DNA of 64,000 bases from CBFDCQ01 sp965603355 (GTDB lineage: Bacteria > Hydrogenedentota > CAZGCA01 > CBFDCQ01). Below, piece after piece: positions 32,687-41,388 of the stretch. Under the pieces are notes generated by a model. The model was not told the origin of the DNA, did no database searches, and was given only the letters and a program-made list of their open reading frames with translations. The stretch is taken from positions 21,046 through 85,045 of the forward strand of contig CBFDCQ010000006.1 of assembly GCA_965603355.1 (NCBI GenBank), given 5' to 3'. The stretch's first letter is position 1. Each line of letters opens with the position of its first letter. A program made the translations under genes and the position numbers.

Positions 32687-34012
32687 ATGAGAGAGGATTT
32701 GCTGCCGATTCTTCGCCAGCTTCAGAGCGAACGGCACGTCGACAGACACGTGCTGACGGAAGCGGTGCGCAGCGCCATAGAAAGCGCTGCGAAAAAGAGT
32801 CTAAGCCATCCCAATAACGTTTCTATAGAAATAGATGAGGAAACTTTTGAGATCAAGCTTACCGAGGCTAAAGAGGTCGTCAAGAAGGTCACGGATCCGA
32901 GCGCTCAAATCCCTCTGGATGAGGCGCTTGAAATCCAACCTGACGCGGAGCCCGGCGACACGGTTCAGGTCCCGACATCGTTGCGCGGGTTTGGCAGGAT
33001 AGCAACTCAGACGGCCAAGCAGATAATTATCCAGAAGATAAGAGATGCGGAACGCGAACGGTTGTTCGAGGAGTACAAGCAACGCGAAGGGGAAGTCGTG
33101 ACCGGCACTGTGAAGAGGGTGCACCGGGGCAACGTCATTGTCGAACTCGGCGAGGTCGAGGGGCTGCTGCCGTACCGCGAACAGTCCCCTCGGGAAAGTT
33201 ATGCGCCCGGCAACCGGATCAGGGCTTACATACTCGCAGTCGAGAAATCAAGCCGCGGACCACAGGTCATCCTGTCGAGGGCATCGGCCGCGTTTGTGAG
33301 AATGTTATTCGAGTTGGAGGTGCCCGAAATATATGATGGCACGATAACGATTAAGGCGATCGCAAGAGAGGCGGGAAACAGGACAAAGATCAGCGTCGAG
33401 TCCAACGACGCTGACGTTGATCCCGTGGGTGCGTGCGTCGGGATGAAGGGAACGCGTGTGCGCAGCGTTGTCGACGAGCTGTCGGGCGAGAAGATCGACA
33501 TAGTGCGGTGGAGCGACGACCCGAAAGTTTTCGTCAGGCATGCTTTAAGTCCTGCGGAAATCTCCAGCATCACCGTGGACGAAGATGCGGGAACCGTGAA
33601 AATCATCGTGCCCAGAGCACAGTTGTCGCTCGCTATTGGCAAGAAAGGGCAGAACGCCAGGCTCGCCTCTAAGCTCAGCGGTCTGCAGATTGACATCAGC
33701 TCTGACGAGGAAGCTCCCGAGAAAGCTCCCGAGGAAGCCGTAGCGACAGCGGTTGAGCCGGAACAGAGTGTGGAGCTGGTTGCCGTACCGGGTATCGGAC
33801 CGGTTATGGCGCAGAAACTCGAAGAAGCCGGGTTCGAAACGCTGGATAAGCTGCGGGTCGCGACCGTCGAACAGCTTTGTTCCGTGCCCGGTGTAGGAAA
33901 GAAAACGGCTCAGAAGATCGTTGAAGCGGTGGGTGAGGTCGAAGCGGAGGATTCACAGGAGCGCGCGGAAGACGACGCCGGTTCGCAGCAAAACGCGGAA
34001 CCGAGCGAGTGA
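32687..34012 (+). CDS. nusA: Transcription termination/antitermination factor NusA
   Basis: 441 residues from ATG 32687 with GGAGAT upstream. Domains in order: N-terminal RNA-polymerase-binding domain (1-125), S1 domain (EGEVVTGTVKRVHRGNVIVE, about 135-200), KH1 (about 210-280, with DPVGACVGMKGTRVRSVVDE) and KH2 (LSLAIGKKGQNARLASKLSG). A C-terminal extension has paired helix-hairpin-helix motifs (AVPGIGPVMAQKLEEAG and SVPGVGKKTAQKIVEAVG) in place of the acidic repeats of E. coli NusA. It modulates pausing, termination and rRNA antitermination. The ylxR gene often found after nusA is absent. Confidence 0.96.
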   Translation: MREDLLPILRQLQSERHVDRHVLTEAVRSAIESAAKKSLSHPNNVSIEIDEETFEIKLTEAKEVVKKVTDPSAQIPLDEALEIQPDAEPGDTVQVPTSLRGFGRIATQTAKQIIIQKIRDAERERLFEEYKQREGEVVTGTVKRVHRGNVIVELGEVEGLLPYREQSPRESYAPGNRIRAYILAVEKSSRGPQVILSRASAAFVRMLFELEVPEIYDGTITIKAIAREAGNRTKISVESNDADVDPVGACVGMKGTRVRSVVDELSGEKIDIVRWSDDPKVFVRHALSPAEISSITVDEDAGTVKIIVPRAQLSLAIGKKGQNARLASKLSGLQIDISSDEEAPEKAPEEAVATAVEPEQSVELVAVPGIGPVMAQKLEEAGFETLDKLRVATVEQLCSVPGVGKKTAQKIVEAVGEVEAEDSQERAEDDAGSQQNAEPSE

Positions 34013-34055
34013 GGACAGCGCGTATCCTGAGTAACGTTGAGGAGGTGTTTCTGGC

Positions 34056-36221
34056 ATGGCAACAATGAGAGTTTTCGAACTTGCCAGGAAGCTTAAGATC
34101 ACGAGCAAGGAGCTTATTAAGAAGCTCAGCGAGCTGAAGATAGACGTCTCTTCGCACATGGCGAGCCTCGAAGAGACCGACATCTCCAAACTCAAGAAGT
34201 CGCTCGTGCCTAAGAAGAAGGCGGTAAAGAAGAAAGCGGCGACAAAGAAAAAAGCGGCGAAGAAACCCGCTAAAAAAGCGCCAACGAAAACCAAGACCAC
34301 TCGAACCAGGACACCCACGAAGAAACGGACCGTCACAACCCGCAGGGTGCGGAAGAAAGAACCGCCAAAGGAGAAGGAAAAGAAGGCGGCGGCGGTGGCC
34401 GCAGTCGAACCAGCAGTGGCCGTCGAAGCGCCTCCCGCACCGTCAAAACCGGTCCATGAAGCGCCTCCCAAAAAAAAACCTCTTCAGATCGATGAGACGA
34501 CAACCGTTGGGGAATTCGCTGAGAAGCTCGGGATCGGGTTGGACGAGGTCATTCTGGAACTGATGGACCACAATGTACTTGCGTCCAAAAACCAGATCCT
34601 GGACTGTCTGGTAGCCAAGGGAATTGCCGAAGAACACGGTTTCGTCGTCCGAATCACCACGCCTGAGGAGGAGATTATCCTTGAAGATAAGGAGGATGAT
34701 CCTGCCCTGCTCCAACCGAGAGCGCCGGTTGTGACGTTGATGGGACACGTTGACCATGGCAAGACATCGCTGCTCGACGTCATAAGAAAATCGAACGTGG
34801 TAGGCGGCGAGTCGGGAGGCATCACTCAACATATAGGCGCCTACGAGGTGACGACGGATCACGGTCGAGTCGTGTTTCTTGACACTCCGGGTCACGAAGC
34901 GTTTACCGCGATGCGCGCCAGAGGCGCCGAGGTGACCGACATTGCGGTTCTGGTTGTCGCGGCGGACGACGGCGTCATGCCACAGACCGTTGAGGCGGTG
35001 AATCACGCGCGTGCCGCTGACGTCCCCGTTGTCGTTGCCATCAACAAGGTTGATAAAACCGACGCCAGCCCCGAGAAGGTAAGGCAGCAGCTGATGCAGC
35101 TGGGACTCGTCCACGAAGCGTGGGGCGGACACACAACGATGATCGAGGTGTCGGCGAAAAACGGGCAGGGAATTAACGAAATGATCGAAATGCTTCAGCT
35201 TGAGGGTGAAATGCTCGAGCTGAAGGCGAACGCCGTAAAACGTGCGCGCGGCGTGGTGCTGGAATCGAAACTTGACAAGGGACGCGGATGTGTGGCGACC
35301 GTGTTGGTGAAGGCCGGCACGCTCAGGGTCGGCGACCCGTTTGTCGCCGGCGTGCAGCATGGCAAAGTCAGAGCGCTTTTCAACGACCGCGGCGCCGCTC
35401 TCGAGGAGTCAAAACCCGCCACCGCAGTTGAAGTGGTGGGATTCGCCGGCTTGCCGGACGCAGGCGATCTGTTCATAAGTGTGGCCGATGAAAGGAAGGC
35501 GCGGCAGATCAGCTCACGGCGCAAGTTGCGGCAGCGCCAGATGAGGGTTGCCCCCGTTAGACATGTTACTCTCGATGACCTGTATTCGCGCGTACAAGAG
35601 GGGCAGCTGGCGCGATTGAACGTCATAATAAAAGGGGATGTCCACGGTTCTGTGGACGTTTTGCGAACCTCCTTGCAGAAGCTGAGTACGGACGAGGTCA
35701 AGCTCGACGTGCTGCACAGCGCCGTGGGCGGCGTCAACGAGTCGGATGTGCTGTTGGCCTCCGCCTCAGATGCCGTCATAATCGGGTACCATGTTGTGGC
35801 TAATCCAGAGGCAAAAAAGATGGCGGAGGACCACGGGGTCGACATCCGCACGTATAACGTGATCTACGAGGCGGTCGATGCCGTCAAAGCTGCTATGGAA
35901 GGACTTCTGGAACCGGAGTATCGCGAGGAGGCCACCGGCAGAGTCGAGGTGCGCCAGGTTTTCAACATCTCCGGTGTCGGAACCGTGGCCGGCAGCTACG
36001 TGCTTGAGGGTGAGGTGACTCGCGGCCAGCAGGCCAGACTCGTGAGGGACGGCGTCGTTGCCCACGAAGGAAAGATAGGTACGTTGCGAAGGTTCAAACA
36101 AGACGTGAAAAGCGTCCAGTCCGGGTACGAGTGCGGGCTGACACTCGAGAACTTCGGCGATATTCACGTCAACGATGTCGTTGAGGCATACAAGACTATC
36201 GAGATCCAAAGGAAGCTCTAA
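34056..36221 (+). CDS. infB: Translation initiation factor IF-2
   Basis: 721 residues from ATG 34056 with GGAGGTG 8 bases upstream. IF-2 delivers initiator tRNA to the 30S subunit and promotes 50S joining with GTP. The IF2N domain (1-50) is followed by a Lys/Ala/Thr-rich linker (51-110), a second IF2N-like segment (about 148-200), and the GTPase domain with GHVDHGKT (230-237), DTPGH (276-280) and NKVD (330-333). Domains II-IV follow to KTIEIQRKL. The Lys-rich linker looks like a histone-H1-type tail and may bind nucleic acid. Confidence 0.97.
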   Translation: MATMRVFELARKLKITSKELIKKLSELKIDVSSHMASLEETDISKLKKSLVPKKKAVKKKAATKKKAAKKPAKKAPTKTKTTRTRTPTKKRTVTTRRVRKKEPPKEKEKKAAAVAAVEPAVAVEAPPAPSKPVHEAPPKKKPLQIDETTTVGEFAEKLGIGLDEVILELMDHNVLASKNQILDCLVAKGIAEEHGFVVRITTPEEEIILEDKEDDPALLQPRAPVVTLMGHVDHGKTSLLDVIRKSNVVGGESGGITQHIGAYEVTTDHGRVVFLDTPGHEAFTAMRARGAEVTDIAVLVVAADDGVMPQTVEAVNHARAADVPVVVAINKVDKTDASPEKVRQQLMQLGLVHEAWGGHTTMIEVSAKNGQGINEMIEMLQLEGEMLELKANAVKRARGVVLESKLDKGRGCVATVLVKAGTLRVGDPFVAGVQHGKVRALFNDRGAALEESKPATAVEVVGFAGLPDAGDLFISVADERKARQISSRRKLRQRQMRVAPVRHVTLDDLYSRVQEGQLARLNVIIKGDVHGSVDVLRTSLQKLSTDEVKLDVLHSAVGGVNESDVLLASASDAVIIGYHVVANPEAKKMAEDHGVDIRTYNVIYEAVDAVKAAMEGLLEPEYREEATGRVEVRQVFNISGVGTVAGSYVLEGEVTRGQQARLVRDGVVAHEGKIGTLRRFKQDVKSVQSGYECGLTLENFGDIHVNDVVEAYKTIEIQRKL

Positions 36222-36222
36222 T

Positions 36223-36504
36223 GTGACTGTGGGGCTGCTTCAACTTGAGCTGTTAATACCGGCAAGCAGGTCGCTCAAGGGCAAGCGGCGTGTGTTGAAA
36301 AGCATAAAGGATCGCGCGCGGTCGAAGTTCAATATCTCAATCGCAGAAATCGACGACCATGACGTGTGGAATAAGGCTGTTCTTGCAGCGTGCTGTGTTT
36401 CCAACGACGTTCGCCACTGCAACGAGACGCTCTCAAAAGTCGTCAACTTCATAGAGTCCAATCACGAGAGCGAGCTGCACGACTATCACATCGAAATGCT
36501 TTGA
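36223..36504 (+). CDS. DUF503 family protein
   Basis: 93 residues from GTG 36223, which overlaps the region of the infB stop (TAATGTG); the upstream in-frame start at 36175 lies within infB and is rejected. VGLLQLELLIPASRSLKGKR and FNISIAEIDDHDVWNKAVLA are typical of DUF503 (YlxP-like), a small ferredoxin-fold protein found between infB and rbfA in many bacteria. YlxP has been linked to ribosome assembly, but its molecular role is not settled. Translationally coupled to infB. Confidence 0.9.
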   Translation: MTVGLLQLELLIPASRSLKGKRRVLKSIKDRARSKFNISIAEIDDHDVWNKAVLAACCVSNDVRHCNETLSKVVNFIESNHESELHDYHIEML

Positions 36505-36657
36505 GAACGGCCTCGAGCAGGTTCAACCGTGCAACTCGGACCGAAGTAAAACGCGGAGCATTCTCGTAAAGTGAAGCCGTCTAACGGCGACACCGGTTGA
36601 AAAGTCTCCGTGTGCATACCGACGCCGGGTTCATAGTAGAAAGGAGGTGCGGCGTAC

Positions 36658-37056
36658 TTGTACAAACGCAAAGACCGTGTCGCACATCTTATACAATCTG
36701 AAGTCAGCGAGATGATCCTGAAAGAACTGAAGGATCCACGAATAGGTTTCGTATCGGTAACCGGCGTGGAGGTTTCCGGCGATCTCCGTCACGCCACGAT
36801 ATTCTTCACGGTGCTCGGCGAGCAGAAGGACGTCGAATCCACCGTCGCAGCGCTTGAACATGCAACTGGATACGTGCGGCGCGAGATCGCGAGCCGGCTT
36901 CGACTGCGCTACACGCCCCAGATACGGTTCAAGTTTGACGACGTCTTCAAGCGCGCGTGGCACCTGGAGGAGGTTATTCGCAGTCTGCACGAACCGGACA
37001 CCGATCCAAGTTCACAGGAGGAACAGGAGAACGGGAATCCTGATGGAGCCGACTGA
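36658..37056 (+). CDS. rbfA: Ribosome-binding factor A
   Basis: 132 residues from TTG 36658, supported by AAAGGAGGTG 9 bases upstream. RbfA binds the 30S neck during late 16S rRNA maturation and cold adaptation. The single KH-like domain shows DRVAHLIQSEVSEMILKELK, DPRIGFVSVTGVEVSGDLRH and LRYTPQIRFKFDD. A gap of 150 bp follows DUF503. truB and the DHH phosphoesterase gene, common next neighbours, are missing. Confidence 0.93.
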   Translation: MYKRKDRVAHLIQSEVSEMILKELKDPRIGFVSVTGVEVSGDLRHATIFFTVLGEQKDVESTVAALEHATGYVRREIASRLRLRYTPQIRFKFDDVFKRAWHLEEVIRSLHEPDTDPSSQEEQENGNPDGAD

Positions 37057-37252
37057 GGCCGGCGGCGGGTCGCTCCCACGCACCATTCGAGCCGGTTCTC
37101 TGAATTGATCTGCGGAGCAAAACGCCTACAGCCCCTCTTTGCACAACCGGCCAGCATCCTCGCTCAAGCCCAATCGCACAAATGCGCCGACAGGGTTATT
37201 CGACCGCACGGACCCAGCGGTTGCGATCCGGGCCAGCATATCAGGCCGTTGC

Positions 37253-37281
37253 TTGACTCGATACTATCAGCGACGTATAAT
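37253..37281 (+). promoter_or_regulatory. Promoter of marR-tolC
   Basis: TTGACT (37253-37258), 17 bases, perfect TATAAT (37276-37281), about 50 bp before the marR start. Autoregulation by MarR would act near here, but no clear palindrome stands out. Confidence 0.75.
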
Positions 37282-37330
37282 TGCCATATAGGATTATTGG
37301 CTGGACAAATATTTGGGAGGATAAGCTAAA

Positions 37331-37786
37331 TTGAGCAACGTGTCAGAGGAGCATGCGCAACGATGGTTGGAGGTCATGCCGGTTATAGTCCGCAGGCTCA
37401 ACGCGGAGTCGGATGAGGCGGCGAACCGGCTGGAGTTGAGTATGACCCAAGCTGAGGTCGTCTCGTACCTCAGCGAGGAAGGCGAGACGACGATGGGAGA
37501 GCTGAGCGACCACATTTGCGTTTCGCTGAGCGCAATGACCGGCGTGATTGACAGGCTGGTCCAGAAAGGGGCCGTGTCGCGCGGTCGCGATAAGAAGGAT
37601 AGGCGCGTGGTCAATGTCTCGCTTACACCTGCAGGCAAGAAACTTGCCTCCGACGTATCTCAGGTTAGGAAGGCGCACGCGATCGCCGTTCTGGGAGCCC
37701 TCGACGCGTCGGACAGGAAACGGCTGCTGGATATCATGGGAAAGCTTGCCGACAACCTGCCGTCCAGGCGCCCATACAAAGCTTAA
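37331..37786 (+). CDS. MarR-family transcriptional regulator
   Basis: 151 residues from TTG 37331 (GGGAGG 11 bases upstream; GTG 37340 is an alternative). The winged helix-turn-helix is clear: LSMTQAEVVSYLSEEGETTM, LSDHICVSLSAMTGVIDRLV (recognition helix), and the wing SRGRDKKDRRVVNVSLTPAG with its conserved DxRxxxxxLT pattern. MarR proteins are dimeric repressors that release DNA on binding small aromatic or toxic compounds. It precedes the tolC-type gene, suggesting drug- or stress-controlled efflux. No inner-membrane pump genes follow. Confidence 0.88.
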   Translation: MSNVSEEHAQRWLEVMPVIVRRLNAESDEAANRLELSMTQAEVVSYLSEEGETTMGELSDHICVSLSAMTGVIDRLVQKGAVSRGRDKKDRRVVNVSLTPAGKKLASDVSQVRKAHAIAVLGALDASDRKRLLDIMGKLADNLPSRRPYKA

Positions 37787-37915
37787 GAAGCCGGTCCCGG
37801 CGGCATGTTCGACGAAAAGCTGCTATCCGCGGACGCGGTCAGAAAAGGGGATCATGATCATGCTCGACATCGATGCACAGTCTGGAACACCGCCAGCAAT
37901 GGGAGGAGGTGCCGT
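37787..37915 (+). other. marR-tolC spacer
   Basis: A frame starting at 37805 runs into tolC, but its first 37 residues (HDHARHRCTVWNTASNGRRC) do not look like protein, and a strong GGGAGGAGGT site supports the later start. Nothing else is seen. Confidence 0.5.
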
Positions 37916-39496
37916 ATGAGCCGATTGAGAAACACTATGCGGCAATGCGTCAGAAAAACCGCTTTTGGTGCTGCGATTCTTCTTCTATGCCACTCGTGGC
38001 TCGTTCCCGCGGTCGCGACCGCATCGGGGGCCCTGCCCGGAATTGACGAGGAGGACCCAAGAAGAATCGCCGTATTTACGGCTGAAGACGTTCTTAACAT
38101 AGCGCTCGAGAACAATCTTGACATTTCCATATCAAAGTACGACCCCCTGATATCGGAGGCGGATGTCACTCTGGCGAAAGGAGAGTTCGACCCGCTATGG
38201 TTGCTCGGTTTCCTCGAGCGTGAGGAGAAGAATCCTACCCCGGCCCAGTACAGGGCTTTCGGTGTGCCGATGGATTCTCTCTGGAACAAGGGGACGACTG
38301 TTGACACGTCCTTGCAAGGTAAAGTCCCGACTGGTACCACGTACTCGCTGGATTTCGCGAGCGTTCGCTCGGAAAGCACATTCACGAGCTTCCTGGACGA
38401 GAAGCCGGAGTACGACGGCTCGGCGGAGTTGATTTTGACACAACCTTTACTGAGAAACTTCGGTTTGGGTGTGAATTTGACCAGGACCAGGATCGCCAGA
38501 AACAACAGGAACATATCCGAAGAGCTGGTTGCCGTCACCATTATGGACACGTTGTGGCAGGTGCTCAACGCATACTGGGACCTCGTCTTCGCCAGGGGAA
38601 ACTTGGGCGTAGCGCGCCAATCCCTGAAAAACGCGCGCGGCCTGTTGGAACAAAACAGACTGCGTGCGGAAGTGGGGCATGCTGCACCCGTAGAGGTGCG
38701 GCAGGCCGAAGCCGGGGTGAAAAGGAGAGAAGCCGAGGTCGTTTCCGCAATCGCGGCGATACGCGAGGCGGAAGATGTGCTGAAACTGCTGCTCAACGCT
38801 CAGGAGAGTTCGGAACTATGGAGCGAGGCAATTGTTCCCGCGGATGAGCCGATAATGATAGAGAAAATGCTCGACGAGAACACCAGCTTTGAGAAAGCGC
38901 TGCAGAAGCGGCCGGAGCTTGACCAGGCCAAGAAGGTTCTGGAAAACAGCGAAATGTTGGCTCGGCTGAACAAGAACGGGTTGTTGCCGTCCATAGATTT
39001 CACGGGTAGTTACGGGTACAATTCGTTGCGTTCCCGCTTCGATCATGAGGTGGAATACTTGGTACGAGGCGATGACTGGAAATTCTCCTATGGCGTCGTA
39101 GGCCAGATTCCGTTGGGCAATCGGCTTGCGAAAGGGACGTATCTCCGATCGAAATACGAGGCCGACAAGCAGCGGCTCAGCATCCGCCAGTTAGAGCAGA
39201 TTATTCGGCTCGAAGTGAGGTCGGCTATCCGGCAGATCGAAACCAACAGGAAGCTCGTCGATACGAACCGGGCCGCAACGAAACTGCAGGAACGTGCCCT
39301 GGAGGACGAGGAAAAACGACGCAAGGCGGGCGCCTCAACGAGCTATCTTGTGCTGGAGTTCGAGGCGGAGCTTGCCTTGGCGAGGAGCCTCGAACTCCAG
39401 GCCCTCGTGGATTATCGCAAGGCCCTGGTCAGTCTCGATAGAGCTGAAGGAACCATCCTTGAGAGCCATAACATAGAGTTCGTCTCAGGTGAGTAA
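37916..39496 (+). CDS. TolC-family outer membrane efflux protein
   Basis: 526 residues from ATG 37916 (GGGAGGAGGT upstream) with a Sec signal over about 1-40. Two related halves each hold long amphipathic helices and short strands, as in TolC: NIALENNLDISISKYDPLIS early, VEVRQAEAGVKRREAEVVSA in the middle, and ASTSYLVLEFEAELALARSL near the end. TolC trimers form outer-membrane channels with a periplasmic tunnel for drug efflux or type I secretion. Probably co-transcribed with marR. Partner membrane-fusion and transporter genes are not nearby. Confidence 0.88.
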   Translation: MSRLRNTMRQCVRKTAFGAAILLLCHSWLVPAVATASGALPGIDEEDPRRIAVFTAEDVLNIALENNLDISISKYDPLISEADVTLAKGEFDPLWLLGFLEREEKNPTPAQYRAFGVPMDSLWNKGTTVDTSLQGKVPTGTTYSLDFASVRSESTFTSFLDEKPEYDGSAELILTQPLLRNFGLGVNLTRTRIARNNRNISEELVAVTIMDTLWQVLNAYWDLVFARGNLGVARQSLKNARGLLEQNRLRAEVGHAAPVEVRQAEAGVKRREAEVVSAIAAIREAEDVLKLLLNAQESSELWSEAIVPADEPIMIEKMLDENTSFEKALQKRPELDQAKKVLENSEMLARLNKNGLLPSIDFTGSYGYNSLRSRFDHEVEYLVRGDDWKFSYGVVGQIPLGNRLAKGTYLRSKYEADKQRLSIRQLEQIIRLEVRSAIRQIETNRKLVDTNRAATKLQERALEDEEKRRKAGASTSYLVLEFEAELALARSLELQALVDYRKALVSLDRAEGTILESHNIEFVSGE

Positions 39497-39648
39497 CTTG
39501 AATGAGAACAATGGCAAAGGTCGTCCGCGTTTGGGACCATCATGAGGACGCCCGCGTTCGGTTCCTCGTCTCACGTGCGGGCGTTCTTCGCGGCCTATCC
39601 CGCGCGGAAGGTCGCTAAAGCCCAGCCGGTGGAGGCATTGCGCTGCAT

Positions 39649-40017
39649 ATGATAGTGGGAATCGGGGTTGACATAGTCGAGGTCGAACGCTTAGAGAAGA
39701 CGGTAACCAGGTTTGGGAACCGTTTTCTCAACCGGGTCTTCACGGAACAGGAGATCGCTTACAGCATGTCAAAGACGCACTCCTGCCAGAAGCTCGCCTC
39801 GCGATTCGCGGCCAAGGAAGCGGCATTCAAGGCGCTCGGGACCGGTGTTACGAACTGGAGGGAGGCTGAGACAACCATTGAACCTTCCGGCAAGCCCAAC
39901 CTGAAGCTTCACGGTCAGGCTGCCGATCATGCGCGTTCTTTGGGCGTAGTCCGGAGCCACATTTCGGCCTCCGATACCGAGCATCACGCAGTGGCCGTCG
40001 TCGTCCTGGAAGCGTGA
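39649..40017 (+). CDS. acpS: Holo-[acyl-carrier-protein] synthase
   Basis: 122 residues from ATG 39649. AcpS moves the 4'-phosphopantetheine arm from CoA to acyl carrier protein, activating fatty-acid synthesis. The Mg-binding Asp lies in GIGVDIVEVERLE, and RFAAKEAAFKALGTGV carries the catalytic Glu-Lys motif. The C terminus SISDTEHHAVAVVVLEA-like stretch matches the family. Length is normal for the trimeric AcpS type. Confidence 0.95.
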   Translation: MIVGIGVDIVEVERLEKTVTRFGNRFLNRVFTEQEIAYSMSKTHSCQKLASRFAAKEAAFKALGTGVTNWREAETTIEPSGKPNLKLHGQAADHARSLGVVRSHISASDTEHHAVAVVVLEA

Positions 40018-40111
40018 GCCGCCTAAGTATCTGCCCTGCCGCGTGCCGACCAGGAATGCGCTGGAGCTTCCTAGAGAGGTGCCCCACCGCGAGTTAGCGT
40101 CCACTTTTTCC

Positions 40112-40140
40112 TTGACTTTTGACGGACTGTGTGCTATATT
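40112..40140 (+). promoter_or_regulatory. Promoter of the tail-anchored protein gene
   Basis: TTGACT (40112-40117), 17 bases, TATATT (40135-40140), about 57 bp before the GTG start. Confidence 0.65.
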
Positions 40141-40197
40141 CTTTGAAAGTTCTGTGATACTAAAGAGTTGCAGTGCAAAAGGATAGGATGAGAGCCA

Positions 40198-40740
40198 GTG
40201 GTAGACCCAAAACTTGAGAAGAACATAGAATTGAGCCGGATCTTCATGGACCTGTGGGTAAAGTTCTACGACCTCCTGGTTTCCGCCAGAAAACAAGAGC
40301 AGACCGACCCCAAGGACGAGGCTGATTTTCTTGCCGTCAAGAGTGAGCTGGCCCGCAGGCATAAGGTGCTCCAACGAACGCTCGGCGAAGACTACGGGCT
40401 GGACGCAAACACGATGAACATCGTTTCCCAGGCCATATCTCTCGACTCCGTCCGAAGCAGCTCTGAAGTAGCCATGAAGAAACTCGAGAACGAGTGGCAC
40501 AGAGCCTACATATCAATCAACGAAACCCTGGGAGGGCTTGAGAACAAGCGCGAGGAACTCGCAAAGGTGACCGCGGTCGGTGCCGCGCTTCAGAGATTTC
40601 AGAAAGACGTGCTCGGAAACAAGCAGGTGATGGCGCTGATAATTGTAATTGTAGTTGTCGTCGTGATTTACCTGCTATACAGATCCAATCCGAGCATGTT
40701 TGAAGGCATGGTAAACTGGTATAAGGGTCTTTTCAATTAG
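40198..40740 (+). CDS. Hypothetical helical protein with C-terminal membrane anchor
   Basis: 180 residues from GTG 40198. Residues 1-140 are predicted helical with heptad-like spacing (ELSRIFMDLWVKFYDLLVSA, VAMKKLENEWHRAYISINET). VMALIIVIVVVVVIYLLY (about 145-163) is a single membrane helix near the C terminus, followed by a short amphipathic tail. The layout is that of a tail-anchored protein with a cytoplasmic coiled coil. No family recognised. HU follows after 81 bp. Confidence 0.65.
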   Translation: MVDPKLEKNIELSRIFMDLWVKFYDLLVSARKQEQTDPKDEADFLAVKSELARRHKVLQRTLGEDYGLDANTMNIVSQAISLDSVRSSSEVAMKKLENEWHRAYISINETLGGLENKREELAKVTAVGAALQRFQKDVLGNKQVMALIIVIVVVVVIYLLYRSNPSMFEGMVNWYKGLFN

Positions 40741-40821
40741 GGGTATGTTCGAGGTTGCTCCCGGAACTAGTCCGGGAAGTTGCCGCGGCGCAAAGATGGC
40801 CTTGAGTGAAAGGAGTTGGTT

Positions 40822-41100
40822 GTGACTAAGAGGGAATTGGTGATAGAGGTAGCCGAAAAGCTCGGGTTCACGCAAAACGAAGTCGGCAGGATCATTCAGT
40901 CCGCTTTGGACACTATCTCCCAATCGCTAGCCGCTGGCAAGAGACTCGAAATACGCAACTTTGGCGTTTTCGAGGTCAAGAAGAGAGATGCCAGGACGGG
41001 CAGGAATCCAAGGACGGGAGAGGAAGTTCCCATTCCGGAAAAGAAGGTGGCGACGTTCAAACCGGGCAAGCTCCTCAAAGAGCTGGTGGAAAAGTCCTAG
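40822..41100 (+). CDS. hup: HU/IHF-family nucleoid protein
   Basis: 92 residues from GTG 40822 (AAAGGAG six bases upstream; the frame also offers TTG 40816, which is too close to the site). Dimeric HU bends and compacts DNA. Family marks are TKRELVIEVAEKLGFTQNEV, LEIRNFGVFEVKKRDARTGR, and the arm GRNPRTGEEVPIPEKKVATF with the intercalating Pro (NPRTGE), then KPGKLLKELV. HU and IHF subunits cannot be separated on this alone, but the sequence fits HU. Confidence 0.93.
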   Translation: MTKRELVIEVAEKLGFTQNEVGRIIQSALDTISQSLAAGKRLEIRNFGVFEVKKRDARTGRNPRTGEEVPIPEKKVATFKPGKLLKELVEKS

Positions 41101-41388
41101 CGGAAGCCGTTCTGAATCTCGAGCACAGTGCTTTGCCTTCGGGGTGTTCAGGTGACCCCGCATACCTGCCTGAGGAGACACGTTCTGTACCTTGTATCCG
41201 CGCTGAGCGTTGCACGATCAACCCGCGGCGGCGAATTTGACCACCCCTCGACACGAAACCTTGTTTTCTGTCAAAGGATCATGATCGACATCGGTTCCGC
41301 CGTATACTATTCGCCGAGAAATGGCCGGTAACCTGACCGGGCGCTCAGGCTGGTTTGCAGCGGCAAACGTATATTGGAGAAGGATGCG
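41101..41388 (+). other. Intergenic region, no gene seen
   Basis: About 290 bp between HU and the glycosyltransferase. It contains a TATACT at 41303-41308 without a good -35 box. No hairpin with a T-run and no RNA motif recognised. Confidence 0.5.

Noticed and set aside
39497..39648. Small ORF or terminator between tolC and acpS
   Set aside because: An 8-bp GC-rich stem (CGCCCGC/GCGGGCG) is present near 39548-39585 but no T-run or coding frame supports a firm call.
41281..41310. Promoter with TATACT before the glycosyltransferase
   Set aside because: No acceptable -35 box is found at 16-18 bases spacing.
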